Part shown: piece after piece, positions 1 through 7,959 of the stretch
How positions within the stretch are numbered: the stretch's first letter is position 1
Layout of the letters: each line of letters opens with the position of its first letter
DNA from: Rhizobium mongolense subsp. loessense
GTDB lineage: Bacteria; Pseudomonadota; Alphaproteobacteria; Rhizobiales; Rhizobiaceae
Assembly: GCF_900099775.1 (NCBI RefSeq)
Contig: NZ_FMTM01000003.1
Coordinates: forward strand, 1-64,000
Reading direction: 5' to 3'
Length of the DNA stretch: 64,000 bases
Position numbers and translations under genes: made by a program
The notes under the pieces: model-generated
What the model was told of the DNA's origin: nothing
The model's database searches: none
The model's input: the letters and a program-made list of their open reading frames with translations, nothing else

Positions 1-39
1 CCGTTCGTCCTCTGCTTGAACAGCACAGGAGAACGGTCA

Positions 40-483
40 ATGAGCAACGAAACCAAAGTCAATATCGAAGAAGAGGCGATTATCGCCATGCTGACGATGC
101 GCGCTTCCGCGCTCGGCGAAAAAGATGCCAAGGGCGCACTTTCCTACGAAACCGAGGATTCGGTCGAGTTTTCGCTAGCACCGCCGCTCGTCTATCACGG
201 CAAGGACGAGGCAGGCCTGCAGGCGTGGTTCAATACCTGGGAAGGTCCGATCGGTGGCGATGTTTGCGCTGCCAAGCTAACGGTCGGCGGAGACGTTGCT
301 TTCTGGAGTGGTCTGACGCGCATGACGGGAACTAAGACTGACGGCACCGAGGTCGATCTTTGGTTTCGTCAAACCCTTGGCTTGGTGAAGCGCGATGGCC
401 GCTGGATGGTGTCCCACCAACATGCATCCGTGCCATTCGCCATGGATGGAAGCGGTCGCGCTCTGCTCGATCTCAAACCTTGA
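40..483 (+). CDS. SnoaL/NTF2-like family protein
   Basis: A 147-residue protein of the SnoaL-like (ketosteroid-isomerase/NTF2 cone) type. An N-terminal helical segment (EEEAIIAMLTMRASALGEKD) is followed by the usual middle strand pattern, ending with LGLVKRDGRWMVSHQHASVPF, which is typical of this fold (a W near the last strand followed by HxH-like residues). Such proteins bind small hydrophobic ligands or are enzymes of unknown substrate; nothing here fixes the reaction. The ATG at 40 is preferred over an in-frame TTG at 16 because AGGAGAA lies 6-7 bases before it. No signal peptide. The gene stands alone; the next 350 bases hold no gene. Fold assignment fairly sure, function unknown. Confidence 0.75.
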   Translation: MSNETKVNIEEEAIIAMLTMRASALGEKDAKGALSYETEDSVEFSLAPPLVYHGKDEAGLQAWFNTWEGPIGGDVCAAKLTVGGDVAFWSGLTRMTGTKTDGTEVDLWFRQTLGLVKRDGRWMVSHQHASVPFAMDGSGRALLDLKP

Positions 484-839
484 ACGGCTGGCCTCAGGGT
501 ATCGATGTCCCCAGGGCGCCAACGGTGGAGTTTTACTTTGTTCGATGAGGTCTAGGCTCTGATCCCAATCTCAGCGCCTCTTTGCGACGTCTCTTTTCGC
601 TATCATTGAGAGGTGCACCGATCATCGCGACGGCTTCACGCTCGGCTGAGTTGCGGTCCGCCACTTCAAGAACCAGCGATCTCTGCCGGAGGCGCCGACG
701 AGTCTCCGATTGAGAAGTCGAGTCGGATCACATCTCGCCCTGGTCGATTGCGCTCGCAAAACGACTGCACAGGATTCAGAATCCACGCACCCTCAGGGGC
801 AGGCAGGCGGAAAGCGGATACTGAAGGACTGGATAAAGT
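484..839. other. Non-coding stretch before IS remnant
   Basis: I see no credible gene here. The short open frames have no ribosome site and no recognisable protein. The segment probably contains decayed DNA upstream of the IS481-type fragment that begins near 840. Confidence 0.5.
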
Positions 840-1224
840 ATTTCCGTCAGCGAATTCAATCAGGAGCGGCCGCACGAGGCGCTCAACATGAAGGTGCCGG
901 CAGATCTCTACGTCGCTTCGTCACGCCTCTATCGAGGCTTGCCGGAAATCGACTACCCCTTCCATGATCGGGATGCGCTGGTGACCAATTGCGGCCGCAT
1001 CTGCATCTATCGCAAGAAGATCAACATATCGACCGTGCTGGCCGGCCAGAAACTGGGGCTCAAGGAAGTCGACGACGGCATTTGGCTCGTCAGCTTCATG
1101 CATTATGATCTGGGATATATCGACCTGGAGCAGAGAACCTTGCAAACCATCGACAACCCGTTCGGCACGAGGTCGTCACCCATGTGATAGGTACGTTTTG
1201 TTGCCTATGTCTCCGGGTCGGACA
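840..1224 (+). pseudogene. IS481-type transposase, 3' fragment with right end
   Basis: Only the C-terminal ~115 codons of an IS481-family integrase-core transposase remain. The frame (continuous from the stop at 834, no start) reads EFNQERPHEALNMKVPADLY, the conserved end of the DDE domain, and closes with DLGYIDLEQRTLQTIDNPFG. The catalytic DDE region upstream is gone. After the stop near 1187 comes the element's terminal repeat (TGTCTCCGG core) ending at about 1224 in GGACA. The last 125 bp (1092-1216) are repeated at 5234-5358. The element cannot move by itself. Family assignment is firm; the exact left limit of the fragment is not. Confidence 0.8.
1092..1216 (+). repeat. 125-bp direct repeat, copy A (IS481 right end)
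   Basis: This stretch and 5234-5358 are the same length and differ at about six positions by my reading. Both are in the same orientation and both are the 3' end of the transposase gene plus the right terminal repeat. Recombination between them would remove about 4.1 kb carrying the YHS and cyclase genes. Confidence 0.85.
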
Positions 1225-1231
1225 GTTGAAA

Positions 1232-1300
1232 TTTGGCGCGCCGGACAGGATGAAACTGGGCACCGCTATGTCATTGCTGCGCCTATTGATCTCTGAGATC
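1232..1300. repeat. Dispersed ~67-bp repeat, copy A, tRNA-3'-end-like
   Basis: The block starting TTGGCGCGCCGGACAGGAT recurs at 4346-4412 with most positions identical, including GATGAAACTGGGCACCGCT and GCGCCTATTGAT. On the minus strand both copies can be read as a peptide ending VPSFILSGAP, but no gene is evident. The first 19 bases closely match the reverse complement of the 3' end of the tRNA-Arg at 5376. It begins 8 bases after the IS481 remnant end. The rest of the gap to 1533 shows no gene. Origin unknown: an insertion-sequence end or a tRNA-derived repeat. Confidence 0.6.
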
Positions 1301-1533
1301 GTCGCTCGGAGTGGAAGGCCCGCCTTGCGCGCCAAAAAGCAGGCGAAGAATGGAGCCCGGCGCCCCTGCAATGGGCGCCAGCCCCACCACACTCGAATCC
1401 CGAAAAATCTCCGAAGCGTGTTGCGGCGGAGCGCTACAAGAGCGATAATCAGTGCCTGAACGGAATGACGCAGACGGCTTCGTTTGCCGCGGGGCTGTTT
1501 GCGGCCCGGGAAGGGCAAATCAGGGAATTCGCC

Positions 1534-1992
1534 ATGCACAATGTCTCTCGGCGAAATGCCATTCGCCTCGTTCTGGCGGTCGCAGCCGCCCTGTTTGCGA
1601 CCTCGATGCCCTCTTTTGCCACGGAAGCGGTTCCGCTGGCGATCAAGGGTTATGACCCGGTCGCCTATTTCACCACCGGAAGCCCCACGCAAGGGCTGCC
1701 GGAGATCGAGTACGAATGGGACGAGCACCGCTACCTCTTCGCGAGCGCCGAGCATCGCGAGCTTTTCAAGGCCGATCCTGTTCGCTACGCGCCGCAGTTC
1801 GGAAATTATTGTGCAATGGCGCTGGCCATGGGCGAGCTCGACGAAGCCAACCCGGAGAACTGGCTGATCAGCGACGGCAAGCTTTATATTTTCGGCAAGC
1901 CGGCCCCGATGGGACCCACGCTCTTCCAGGAGGACCTTGCTGCGAACATCGCGAAGGCCAACCAGAACCGCGCGCTACTTCCACGACATTAG
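1534..1992 (+). CDS. Exported YHS-domain protein
   Basis: A 152-residue secreted protein. The N-terminus MHNVSRRNAIRLVLAVAAAL is a signal peptide with a twin-arginine-like SRRNAIRL start and a likely cleavage after SFA. The body carries the YHS domain: IKGYDPVAYFTTG, YEWDEHRYLFASAEHRELF and YAPQFGNYCAMA, a motif set linked with metal binding in copper-handling and related proteins. The ATG at 1534 is chosen because AGGGAA lies just upstream; an ATG at 1465 would bury the signal peptide. Its stop overlaps the stop of the convergent cyclase gene by four bases. Function beyond the domain is unknown; probably periplasmic. Confidence 0.75.
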   Translation: MHNVSRRNAIRLVLAVAAALFATSMPSFATEAVPLAIKGYDPVAYFTTGSPTQGLPEIEYEWDEHRYLFASAEHRELFKADPVRYAPQFGNYCAMALAMGELDEANPENWLISDGKLYIFGKPAPMGPTLFQEDLAANIAKANQNRALLPRH

Positions 1993-3902
1993 CGGTTCAT
2001 TCTCTCGGCCGGTGGCAGGTCGCCTGTAACGGGGTAGAGGCGGGCCTTGCGGAATCCGTCGCGCAGATGTTCGAGATCGCCAGAGTTTAGAAACTTGGTT
2101 CCGAACTCCTGCGGGTCGAAGGTTGGGTCGATGCGGCGTATCATCGTCACGACACGCGCAGCGTCCTCCGCTCGGTTGTGTTGTGCATAGGCGGCCGCCA
2201 GTAGAATACGGCTGAAGTTCGCGCCTGCGTTTGTTCGAAGATTAAGTTCCGCCTGTTCGATCGCCGCGTCGTAACGCCGTTTCAGATAATAGGCCAGGCT
2301 CAGCGCAAAGCGATCGATCGCATTGAGATCGGGGTCGATATGCTGCGCCTGCTCCAAGGCCTCGATCGCCCCATCCGTCTGTCCCAGCCACAACAGGATG
2401 GTGCCGCGCCCGGCGAGGCCGTGAGCATCGTTCGGATTGATCGCAATGGCGCGCTCGATCTCAACCTCTGCCTGGTTGTATCTCTGACGAAAGAGGTGGA
2501 TGTGGCCGAGAGTGATGCGCGCGCGCACGTCGGAATCATCAAGGCTCAGCGCCTTGATTGCCAGTTCCTCGGCACGGCTCAGGAAGGCGGTTGGCGATTC
2601 CGCCCAGCCCATCGAGCTGGCAAGGTGATAGGTTTCGGCAAGTGCCGCGTAGGCAGCAGCGTAGTTCGGGTCAAGCTCGATGGCGCGTCTGAGCATGGCG
2701 CGCGCCTCCACATTGTTTGCGTGCGTCGGGCGCTGCAATGCCGGCCTGGCGCGCAGCACGTAATCATAGGCTGCGAGATTTTCGGTTGGCTTTGCGAACA
2801 CCCGATTTTGTTCGATCTGCGTCACGCGAATCGCCAGGGCTCTGACGATGCGAGTGACAATGTTGTCCTGCAGCGCGAACACGTCCGCCAGCGCCTCCTC
2901 GAAGCGTGCAGACCAAATCACCCGACCCTGCCTTGTGTCGACGAGTTGCGCGATGACCCGCACGCGATCGCCGGTCTGGCGGACGCTGCCTTCGACCAGA
3001 TAGCCGACGGCGAGACCGCGGCCGATCTCCTCCGGGCTTGCGGGCTTTCCCTTGTAGGGGAAGACAGCGTTCCACGACATCACGGTCAGCGCGGAGAACC
3101 GACCCAGTGCGTTGATGATATCCTGCGTCAATCCATCCGCGAAATACTCACGAGCCGAATCGTCGCTCTGGTTCAGGAACGGGAGAATGGCGATCGCGGG
3201 TTTTGTGCCGACTTCAGCACTTTTTGTGAATTGATCGCCGGAGCGCAGAATGCTGAGAAATTTCCACTCAGAGCCAAGACCGGCCCACAGCGCGCCTGCA
3301 GTAAGCAAAATCATCAGAGCCAGAGCGGCGAACAATCCCCGGCGCCAGCCGGCGGTGGCCGGAGCGGCCGTGGCGTCGAGCCGCACGCGAAAGGCGCGCA
3401 CCGGCCGAGCGATGTTCTTGAGCTTCTGTTCGCCGATATCCTCAAAGGCAATGTCGAGCTTGCCTTGCGCGTCTTCCTGCACGCGGCCCGATACGCAGAT
3501 GCCGCCGGGCTCCGCGAGCCCCTCCAGGCGCGCCGCCACGTTGACGCCATCCCCGAAAATGTCGTCATCCTCGATGATGATGTCGCCGACGTTGATGCCG
3601 ACGCGGAACTCGATACGTTGTCCTGCCGGCACCGCGACATTGCGCTCCGCCATGCCGCGCTGGATCTCGACGGCGCAGCGCACGGCCTCGACCACACTCG
3701 CGAACTCGACCAGCATCCCATCGCCGGTGGTCTTGACAATCCGCCCGCGGTGTTCGTTGATCTTTCGGTCGACCAGAGCACGCCGATGCGCCTTCAGCTG
3801 GGCGAGCGTACCTTCCTCGTCGTTGCCCATCAGCCGGCTGTAGCCGGAGATGTCGGCCGCTAGAATGGCCGTAAGTCGCCGCTCTACATGCTCGGTTGAC
3901 AA
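1989..3902 (-). CDS. Class III adenylate/guanylate cyclase with TolB/FlgO-like and TPR regions
   Basis: A 637-residue membrane signalling protein. Residues 5-175 form a class III nucleotidyl cyclase domain: ERRLTAILAADISGYSRLMG carries the first metal Asp, TGDGMLVEF the second, and FGDGVNVAARLE the Asn/Arg pair of the active site. A single membrane segment follows (about 187-210, GLFAALALMILLTAGALWAG). Then comes a TolB/FlgO-like domain starting AIAILPFLNQS, and several TPR repeats in the C-terminal third. This layout is common in rhizobial cyclases and suggests cytosolic cAMP or cGMP synthesis controlled by partner binding; the product is not decided by sequence. The TTG at 3902 is preferred since GGGGGAGAG lies 8 bases upstream. 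It ends convergent with the YHS gene. Confidence 0.85.
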   Translation of the reverse strand: MSTEHVERRLTAILAADISGYSRLMGNDEEGTLAQLKAHRRALVDRKINEHRGRIVKTTGDGMLVEFASVVEAVRCAVEIQRGMAERNVAVPAGQRIEFRVGINVGDIIIEDDDIFGDGVNVAARLEGLAEPGGICVSGRVQEDAQGKLDIAFEDIGEQKLKNIARPVRAFRVRLDATAAPATAGWRRGLFAALALMILLTAGALWAGLGSEWKFLSILRSGDQFTKSAEVGTKPAIAILPFLNQSDDSAREYFADGLTQDIINALGRFSALTVMSWNAVFPYKGKPASPEEIGRGLAVGYLVEGSVRQTGDRVRVIAQLVDTRQGRVIWSARFEEALADVFALQDNIVTRIVRALAIRVTQIEQNRVFAKPTENLAAYDYVLRARPALQRPTHANNVEARAMLRRAIELDPNYAAAYAALAETYHLASSMGWAESPTAFLSRAEELAIKALSLDDSDVRARITLGHIHLFRQRYNQAEVEIERAIAINPNDAHGLAGRGTILLWLGQTDGAIEALEQAQHIDPDLNAIDRFALSLAYYLKRRYDAAIEQAELNLRTNAGANFSRILLAAAYAQHNRAEDAARVVTMIRRIDPTFDPQEFGTKFLNSGDLEHLRDGFRKARLYPVTGDLPPAERMNR

Positions 3903-4009
3903 TCCGACTCTCCCCCGTGCGCTTCGGCCACTTTTTTCCGATAGCTCTGGGCTAAGGAGCCCCCAATCGGAGGCGAGCGTTGCGCCCACCGCTGGGGCGG
4001 TGGAACCGC

Positions 4010-4190
4010 GAACGCTATGACCTGCTCGGCCACACCCTCACCGATCTTTTGGCCCGCAACCACATCGGAGCGAAAATGGACGCCGGCCCACATGCGCGCG
4101 TCGGCCGCCTGCTTGGCCGTCACGCTCCATCAGCCCGGAGTAGCCCACCACGTCGGCAGCAAGAACGGCAGCAAGCTTGCGATCCACGAC
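4010..4190 (-). pseudogene. Fused relics of a class III cyclase start and a PAP2 phosphatase end
   Basis: Two unrelated coding scraps abut on the minus strand. From 4190 to about 4118 one frame reads VVDRKLAAVLAADVVGYSGL, the N-terminus of a class III cyclase gene like the neighbour at 1989-3902. In another frame, 4105-4010 reads MWAGVHFRSDVVAG followed by KIGEGVAE, the C-terminal motif of vanadium-haloperoxidase/PAP2-type phosphatases. Neither has the rest of its gene. A deletion between two former genes would explain the join. The cyclase match is strong; the PAP2 match is a motif-level judgement. Confidence 0.55.
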
Positions 4191-4345
4191 GGCGTTCCTT
4201 AAGACCACTTACGCCCGAGGAATGCACCGTAGCAGAAGTCGGAGGCATTGTATCGCCGCAAGGCCCTTTGCTGTGCATGCACCGGAAGGTCTGGAATTGG
4301 GTCAAAACCGGACGTCGCGCTACACGACTATGGAATGTACATCCC

Positions 4346-4412
4346 GATTGGCGCGCCGGAGAGGATGAAACTGGGCACCGCTAGGCCCTTGTTACGCCTA
4401 TTGATTTCTACA
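4346..4412. repeat. Dispersed ~67-bp repeat, copy B
   Basis: Second copy of the block at 1232-1300, same orientation, again containing GGATGAAACTGGGCACCGCT. The flanking bases differ between copies, so it is a discrete unit. It is not part of the IS481 element that starts 450 bp further on. Confidence 0.6.
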
Positions 4413-4861
4413 AAGTGTGCTTGCAGCACAGGTCTGCTTAGCGCCAATAGGACCCGCATTCGACGTCCAATGTAAAAAGTTGGCACTCGTGAATTCCCGT
4501 ACTTCGTTAGCGATCCAGTTCCCGAGCGCATGCGGGCCTGCTGCCCGAAGATGCCTGGGCGCGCGCGATCGCAATGAGCCCGGCGGCTCTTAAACCACCA
4601 ATCGGGCATGATCGTGCTTGATTATTGTCCGCTTTGTTCGGCTCCCAGGTGCAAATGGATGGCTGGATAACCACAGTCTCACGTCCGGGACGTTCGGTTT
4701 GGATTGTAAATCCGAACGCTCATTGACCAGATTAGTGTCCAATTTCGGCGAATTTCCTTCGGATCGCTCTAGACGACCGATCGACCAGTTTCGGGCGAAA
4801 CAGGAGTTCTCAAGAATCGGAAGGTCCTTTCTTCGCCATACGAGTTCGGAATGGACACTGG
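4413..4861. other. Non-coding stretch before the deleted IS481 element
   Basis: No gene is supportable here. Open frames on either strand lack ribosome sites and recognisable domains. The segment separates the dispersed repeat from the IS481 left end and is probably decayed accessory DNA. Confidence 0.5.
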
Positions 4862-5366
4862 TGCCCGACCTGAGAGATAGGTGACGTTTCGTACCGGAGA
4901 CATGGGTAACACTTTTCGTTTTTTGGCGGGAGGTGTTGATGCCGTGGAAAGAGACTTCGGTGATGGAGGAACGTCTACGATTTGTCGCCCGGCTGCTAGA
5001 GGGCGAAGAGGCATGAGCGATGTGTGCCGTGCATTCGGCATCTCGCGCAAGACCGGCTACAAAATCTTCAATCGCTATAAGGACGACGGCCTGGAGGCGC
5101 TGACGGATCGGTCTCGACGGCCGGTGCGGTATGCCAACCAGCTGCCTGAGCCGGTTGAGGCGATGATCGTCTCGTGCAAGAAGAGCAAGCCGCATTGGGG
5201 TGCCAGGAAGATCAGGGAGCTTTTGGTGAAGCAAGCTTCATGCATTATGATCTGGGATATATCGATCTGGAGCAGAGAACTTTGCAAACCATCGACAACC
5301 CGTTCGGCACGAGGTTGTCACCCATGTCTTAGGTACGTTTTGTTACCTATGTCTCCGGTATGGACA
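4862..5366 (+). mobile_element. IS481-type element, internally deleted and frameshifted
   Basis: About 505 bp bounded by TG...CA. Inner inverted repeats are ACCGGAGACATGGGTAACA (4893-4911) and the complement of 5341-5359, 18 of 19 alike; each end also carries a second degenerate copy of the same motif. The transposase starts at 4939 (MPWKETSVMEERLRFVARLL), is broken by a two-base insertion near 5011, resumes at 5013 with MSDVCRAFGISRKTGYKIFN (helix-turn-helix) and runs to RKIRELLVK, where an internal deletion joins it out of frame to the last codons. The whole catalytic core is missing. The ends look intact, so it could be mobilised in trans. Flanking TGG triplets on both sides may be a 3-bp target duplication. 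It stops 9 bp from the tRNA-Arg 3' end. Confidence 0.85.
5234..5358 (+). repeat. 125-bp direct repeat, copy B
   Basis: Right end of the deleted IS481 element, nearly identical to 1092-1216 and in the same orientation. See that entry for the consequence of recombination. Confidence 0.85.
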
Positions 5367-5375
5367 TGGGAAAAT

Positions 5376-5452
5376 TGGCGCACCCGACAGGATTCGAACC
5401 TGTGACCTTTGGAATCGGAATCCAACACTCTATCCAGCTGAGCTACGGGTGC
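5376..5452 (-). tRNA. tRNA-Arg (anticodon CCG)
   Basis: Read on the minus strand, 77 bases fold as a full cloverleaf: acceptor GCACCCG paired with CGGGTGC, D-arm GCTC/GAGT, anticodon stem TTGGA/TCCAA around the loop TTCCGAT giving anticodon CCG, T-arm ACAGG/CCTGT with TTCGAAT, discriminator G and encoded CCA. It reads CGG codons. The 3' end points into the IS-rich segment at 1-5366, the usual arrangement when a tRNA has served as an integration site. Confidence 0.95.
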
Positions 5453-5531
5453 ATGCCTGAGGCGGTTTGAATCGCCTGTCCGATGGCAGGTTCTTAGCCT
5501 AGGTTGCCATGCGCTTCAATCTCCAAAATTG

Positions 5532-5562
5532 AAAAGTCCGCCGTTCTTGCGAGCGGCGGGCT
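5532..5562 (-). terminator. Terminator of the sugar ABC operon
   Basis: On the minus strand CCGCCG and CGGCGG (5538-5543 and 5554-5559 on the plus strand) form a GC stem with a 10-base loop, followed by CTTTTC. It lies about 25 bases after the stop of the ATPase gene, the last gene of the operon. Confidence 0.65.
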
Positions 5563-5585
5563 TTGGTGTTCACGGGTCTATCCGT

Positions 5586-6368
5586 TCAGACCTGCATGGC
5601 GCCGGGGCCGGGGATCGCCTTTGGCGGCACCTTGCCAAGGATGATCATGCCGAGCACTTCGTCCTTGGTGACGTCCTCGGTGCGGGCGTGGCCGACGACC
5701 TGGCCATTCTTCATGACCGAGACGCGGTCGGCGAGGTCGAAGACATCATGGATGTCGTGGCTGATGAGGAAGATGCCGATGCCTTCCTTCTTCAGCTGTT
5801 TGATGAGCTCGCCGACCTGCGCCGTTTCCTGGGGACCAAGGGCTGCCGTCGGCTCGTCCATGATCAGTATGCGGGCGTTGAAGAGGATCGCGCGGGCGAT
5901 CGCCACCGACTGCCGCTGGCCTCCCGAAAGCGCCTTTACCGGCTCCTTGAAGCGCTTGAAGTTCGGGTTGAGGCGCCCCATCACCTCGCGGGCCGAGGCC
6001 TCCATGGCGACGTCGTCAAGCGTGCCCCACTTCGTTCGGATCTCGCGGCCGAGATAAAGGTTTGCAGCGGCATCGACGTTATCGGCAACGGCGAGCGTCT
6101 GGTAGATCGTCTCGATGCCATATTTTTTCGCATCGCGCGGGTTGCGGATGTCGGCGGGTTCCCCGTTGATCAGGATGTCGCCGCCGTCGCGCTTGTAGGC
6201 ACCGGAAAGAATCTTGATCAGCGTCGACTTGCCGGCGCCGTTATGACCGAGGAGGGCGACGACTTCGCCGGGGTAGAGGTCTACCGAGGCGTTGTCGACG
6301 GCGTGGATGCCGCCGAAGGAGATGGAGATGTTTTTCAATTCCACAAGGGGAGTGCTTTGGTATGTCAT
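5586..6368 (-). CDS. xylG: Sugar ABC transporter ATP-binding protein (XylG/FrcA-like)
   Basis: A 260-residue single ABC domain that energises import through the permease encoded just upstream. Walker A is GHNGAGKS, the signature LSGGQRQS and Walker [12 protein letters not shown], with the switch His in LISHD. E. coli XylG and most CUT2 ATPases have two fused domains of about 500 residues; this one has one, as in rhizobial FrcA, so it should act as a homodimer. The start at 6368 has AGGAG about 9 bases upstream and lies 14 bp after the permease stop. It is the last gene of an operon running from 9000. Substrate (xylose preferred, fructose or ribose possible) is inferred from the binding protein. 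Confidence 0.85.
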   Translation of the reverse strand: MTYQSTPLVELKNISISFGGIHAVDNASVDLYPGEVVALLGHNGAGKSTLIKILSGAYKRDGGDILINGEPADIRNPRDAKKYGIETIYQTLAVADNVDAAANLYLGREIRTKWGTLDDVAMEASAREVMGRLNPNFKRFKEPVKALSGGQRQSVAIARAILFNARILIMDEPTAALGPQETAQVGELIKQLKKEGIGIFLISHDIHDVFDLADRVSVMKNGQVVGHARTEDVTKDEVLGMIILGKVPPKAIPGPGAMQV

Positions 6369-6382
6369 GGTTTGGACTCCTC

Positions 6383-7696
6383 TTACTTGGCGCGGGCGCG
6401 ATAAACCGTGTCGAGCCAAACGGCGACGACTAGGACTACACCGACAACGATTCTCTGGAGCGGACTGTCGATTCCGAGCAGTACCATCCCGGACTGCAGC
6501 GACTGCATGACGAGCGCGCCGAGCATGGCGCCGGCGATGGTGCCAGTGCCGCCCGCAAGCGACGTGCCGCCGATGACGGCAGCGGCGATGGTATAGAGTT
6601 CGTCCAGCTCGCCCTGCGCGTTCGTCGCGGCATTGAGGCGGGCGGTCGAGATCGCCCCCGCGATGGCGCAGAGCAGGCCCATGAGCGCGAAGATGCGTAC
6701 TGTGACCCAGCGGGTCTTGATGCCGGCGAGCTCGGCTGCCTCCGGGTTGCCGCCGATGGCAAAGACGTAGCGGCCGAAGCGCAGGCGCGTCGCAACGAAG
6801 GTCATGATCGCGCCGACGATGACGGCGATCAGAACCGGCACGGCAATGCCGTAGGGAATATCGAGGCCGGACTCCGGCCAGGGAATGCTGTTTGCCTCCG
6901 CATATCTCTTGGCGATGTTTGTCGGCCAGTAATAATTGTTGGCGACGGCAATGGCACCGAGCACGAGCACGCAGCCGAGGGCCGAGAGAAAGTATTCGGC
7001 CCAAAGCGGGCGCCGCGGGAAGCCGAAGCGCCGGCGCTGGCGGCGGGAATTGATGATGCTGGCAATGATAGCGAGGCAGGCGATGACGCCGACGATCCAG
7101 CTCCACGTGGCGCCGATCGAGCCGTCCGTGCCGCCGCCCATGATGCGGAAATTGATATCCATCGGCGCGACGGTCTGGCCGCTGGTGACGAACCAGGTGG
7201 CACCGCGCCAGACCAGAAGCCCGCCGAGGGTGACGATGAAGGACGGCACGTTCAGGAAGGCGATGATCATGCCCTGGAGCATGCCGATCGATCCGCCGAC
7301 GATGAGGCCGGCAGCAAGCGTGATGATCCAGGTTGCGGGACTGTTGAAGCCGAGATATTGCGGCAGCACCTGCGCCTGCAAGACGCCCATCACCATACCG
7401 CAGAAGCCGAGCATAGAGCCGACGGAAAGGTCGATGTTGCGGGTGACGATCACCAGCACCATGCCGGTCGCCATGACGGCGACGGACGAGGTCTGGACCG
7501 AGAGGTTCCAGAGGTTGCGCGGCGTCAGGAAGAGGCCGCCCGTCATGATCTGGAAGCCGATCCAGATGATCAGCAGCGCGCCGACCATGCCGAGAAGGCG
7601 GGTGTCGATCTCCGTCGCGCGGAAGAAGCGCGCCACAGGATTGGCTTCCGCGTTGCGCGGCCCGTTGGAAGTCGTGGAATGTACCGTTTCGGCCAT
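6383..7696 (-). CDS. xylH: Sugar ABC transporter permease (XylH-like)
   Basis: A 437-residue inner-membrane permease of the CUT2/BPD_transp_2 class. It has about ten or more hydrophobic segments, the early [18 protein letters not shown] and the family hallmark [20 protein letters not shown], plus ANELAGI-like [12 protein letters not shown] near the C-terminal ATPase contact. The length matches XylH (about 390-430) better than RbsC (about 320), with an extra segment around residues 185-230. The start at 7696 is preceded by GGGGGAAC. It is separated from the binding-protein gene by 263 bp containing a strong hairpin, and followed closely by the ATPase gene. Confidence 0.88.
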   Translation of the reverse strand: MAETVHSTTSNGPRNAEANPVARFFRATEIDTRLLGMVGALLIIWIGFQIMTGGLFLTPRNLWNLSVQTSSVAVMATGMVLVIVTRNIDLSVGSMLGFCGMVMGVLQAQVLPQYLGFNSPATWIITLAAGLIVGGSIGMLQGMIIAFLNVPSFIVTLGGLLVWRGATWFVTSGQTVAPMDINFRIMGGGTDGSIGATWSWIVGVIACLAIIASIINSRRQRRRFGFPRRPLWAEYFLSALGCVLVLGAIAVANNYYWPTNIAKRYAEANSIPWPESGLDIPYGIAVPVLIAVIVGAIMTFVATRLRFGRYVFAIGGNPEAAELAGIKTRWVTVRIFALMGLLCAIAGAISTARLNAATNAQGELDELYTIAAAVIGGTSLAGGTGTIAGAMLGALVMQSLQSGMVLLGIDSPLQRIVVGVVLVVAVWLDTVYRARAK

Positions 7697-7898
7697 GGGT
7701 TTGCCGTTCCCCCATCGTTTGGGCAGGCTGCGGGCCTCTTCTTAGTCAACCGCCGCCACTTATGCCCAGTTCTTAAACTATCACCATCACCGATCTCTGC
7801 AGATCCGGCTGAGCAGCCATGACGGCATCGGGTCGGGATGGGTAATGGCGCTCGATCAGCGGTCGCTACCTGGGCTGGCGCCGGGTTTCGATCCGCAT

Positions 7899-7932
7899 CC
7901 GGCGCCGCAACGGTTTGCCGTTGCGGCGCCGG
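7899..7932 (-). promoter_or_regulatory. Perfect 14-bp hairpin between xylF and xylH
   Basis: CCGGCGCCGCAACG, a 6-base loop and CGTTGCGGCGCCGG form a perfect stem 28 bases after the xylF stop in the transcript. There is no following T-run, so it is not a simple terminator. Hairpins at this place commonly stabilise the binding-protein mRNA or attenuate the downstream permease, giving more binding protein than membrane components. The structure is seen; the role is inferred. Confidence 0.65.
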
Positions 7933-7959
7933 CAGTGTTTTCAACCTGGCGGTAGCGAT

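Noticed and set aside
613..891. Small open frame before the IS481 remnant
   Set aside because: Low-complexity Arg/Ser-rich reading without a ribosome site; overlaps the transposase fragment in another frame.
1096..1755. A 219-codon minus-strand frame across the IS end and the dispersed repeat
   Set aside because: It runs antisense through the transposase fragment and the YHS gene; the shared peptide VPSFILSGAP reflects the DNA repeat, not a protein.
2340..3863. A 507-codon plus-strand frame
   Set aside because: Antisense to the cyclase-TPR gene.
5586..7715. A 709-codon minus-strand frame covering xylH and xylG
   Set aside because: Its first ~440 codons are an out-of-frame reading of the permease gene; only the last 260 codons, the ATPase, are real.
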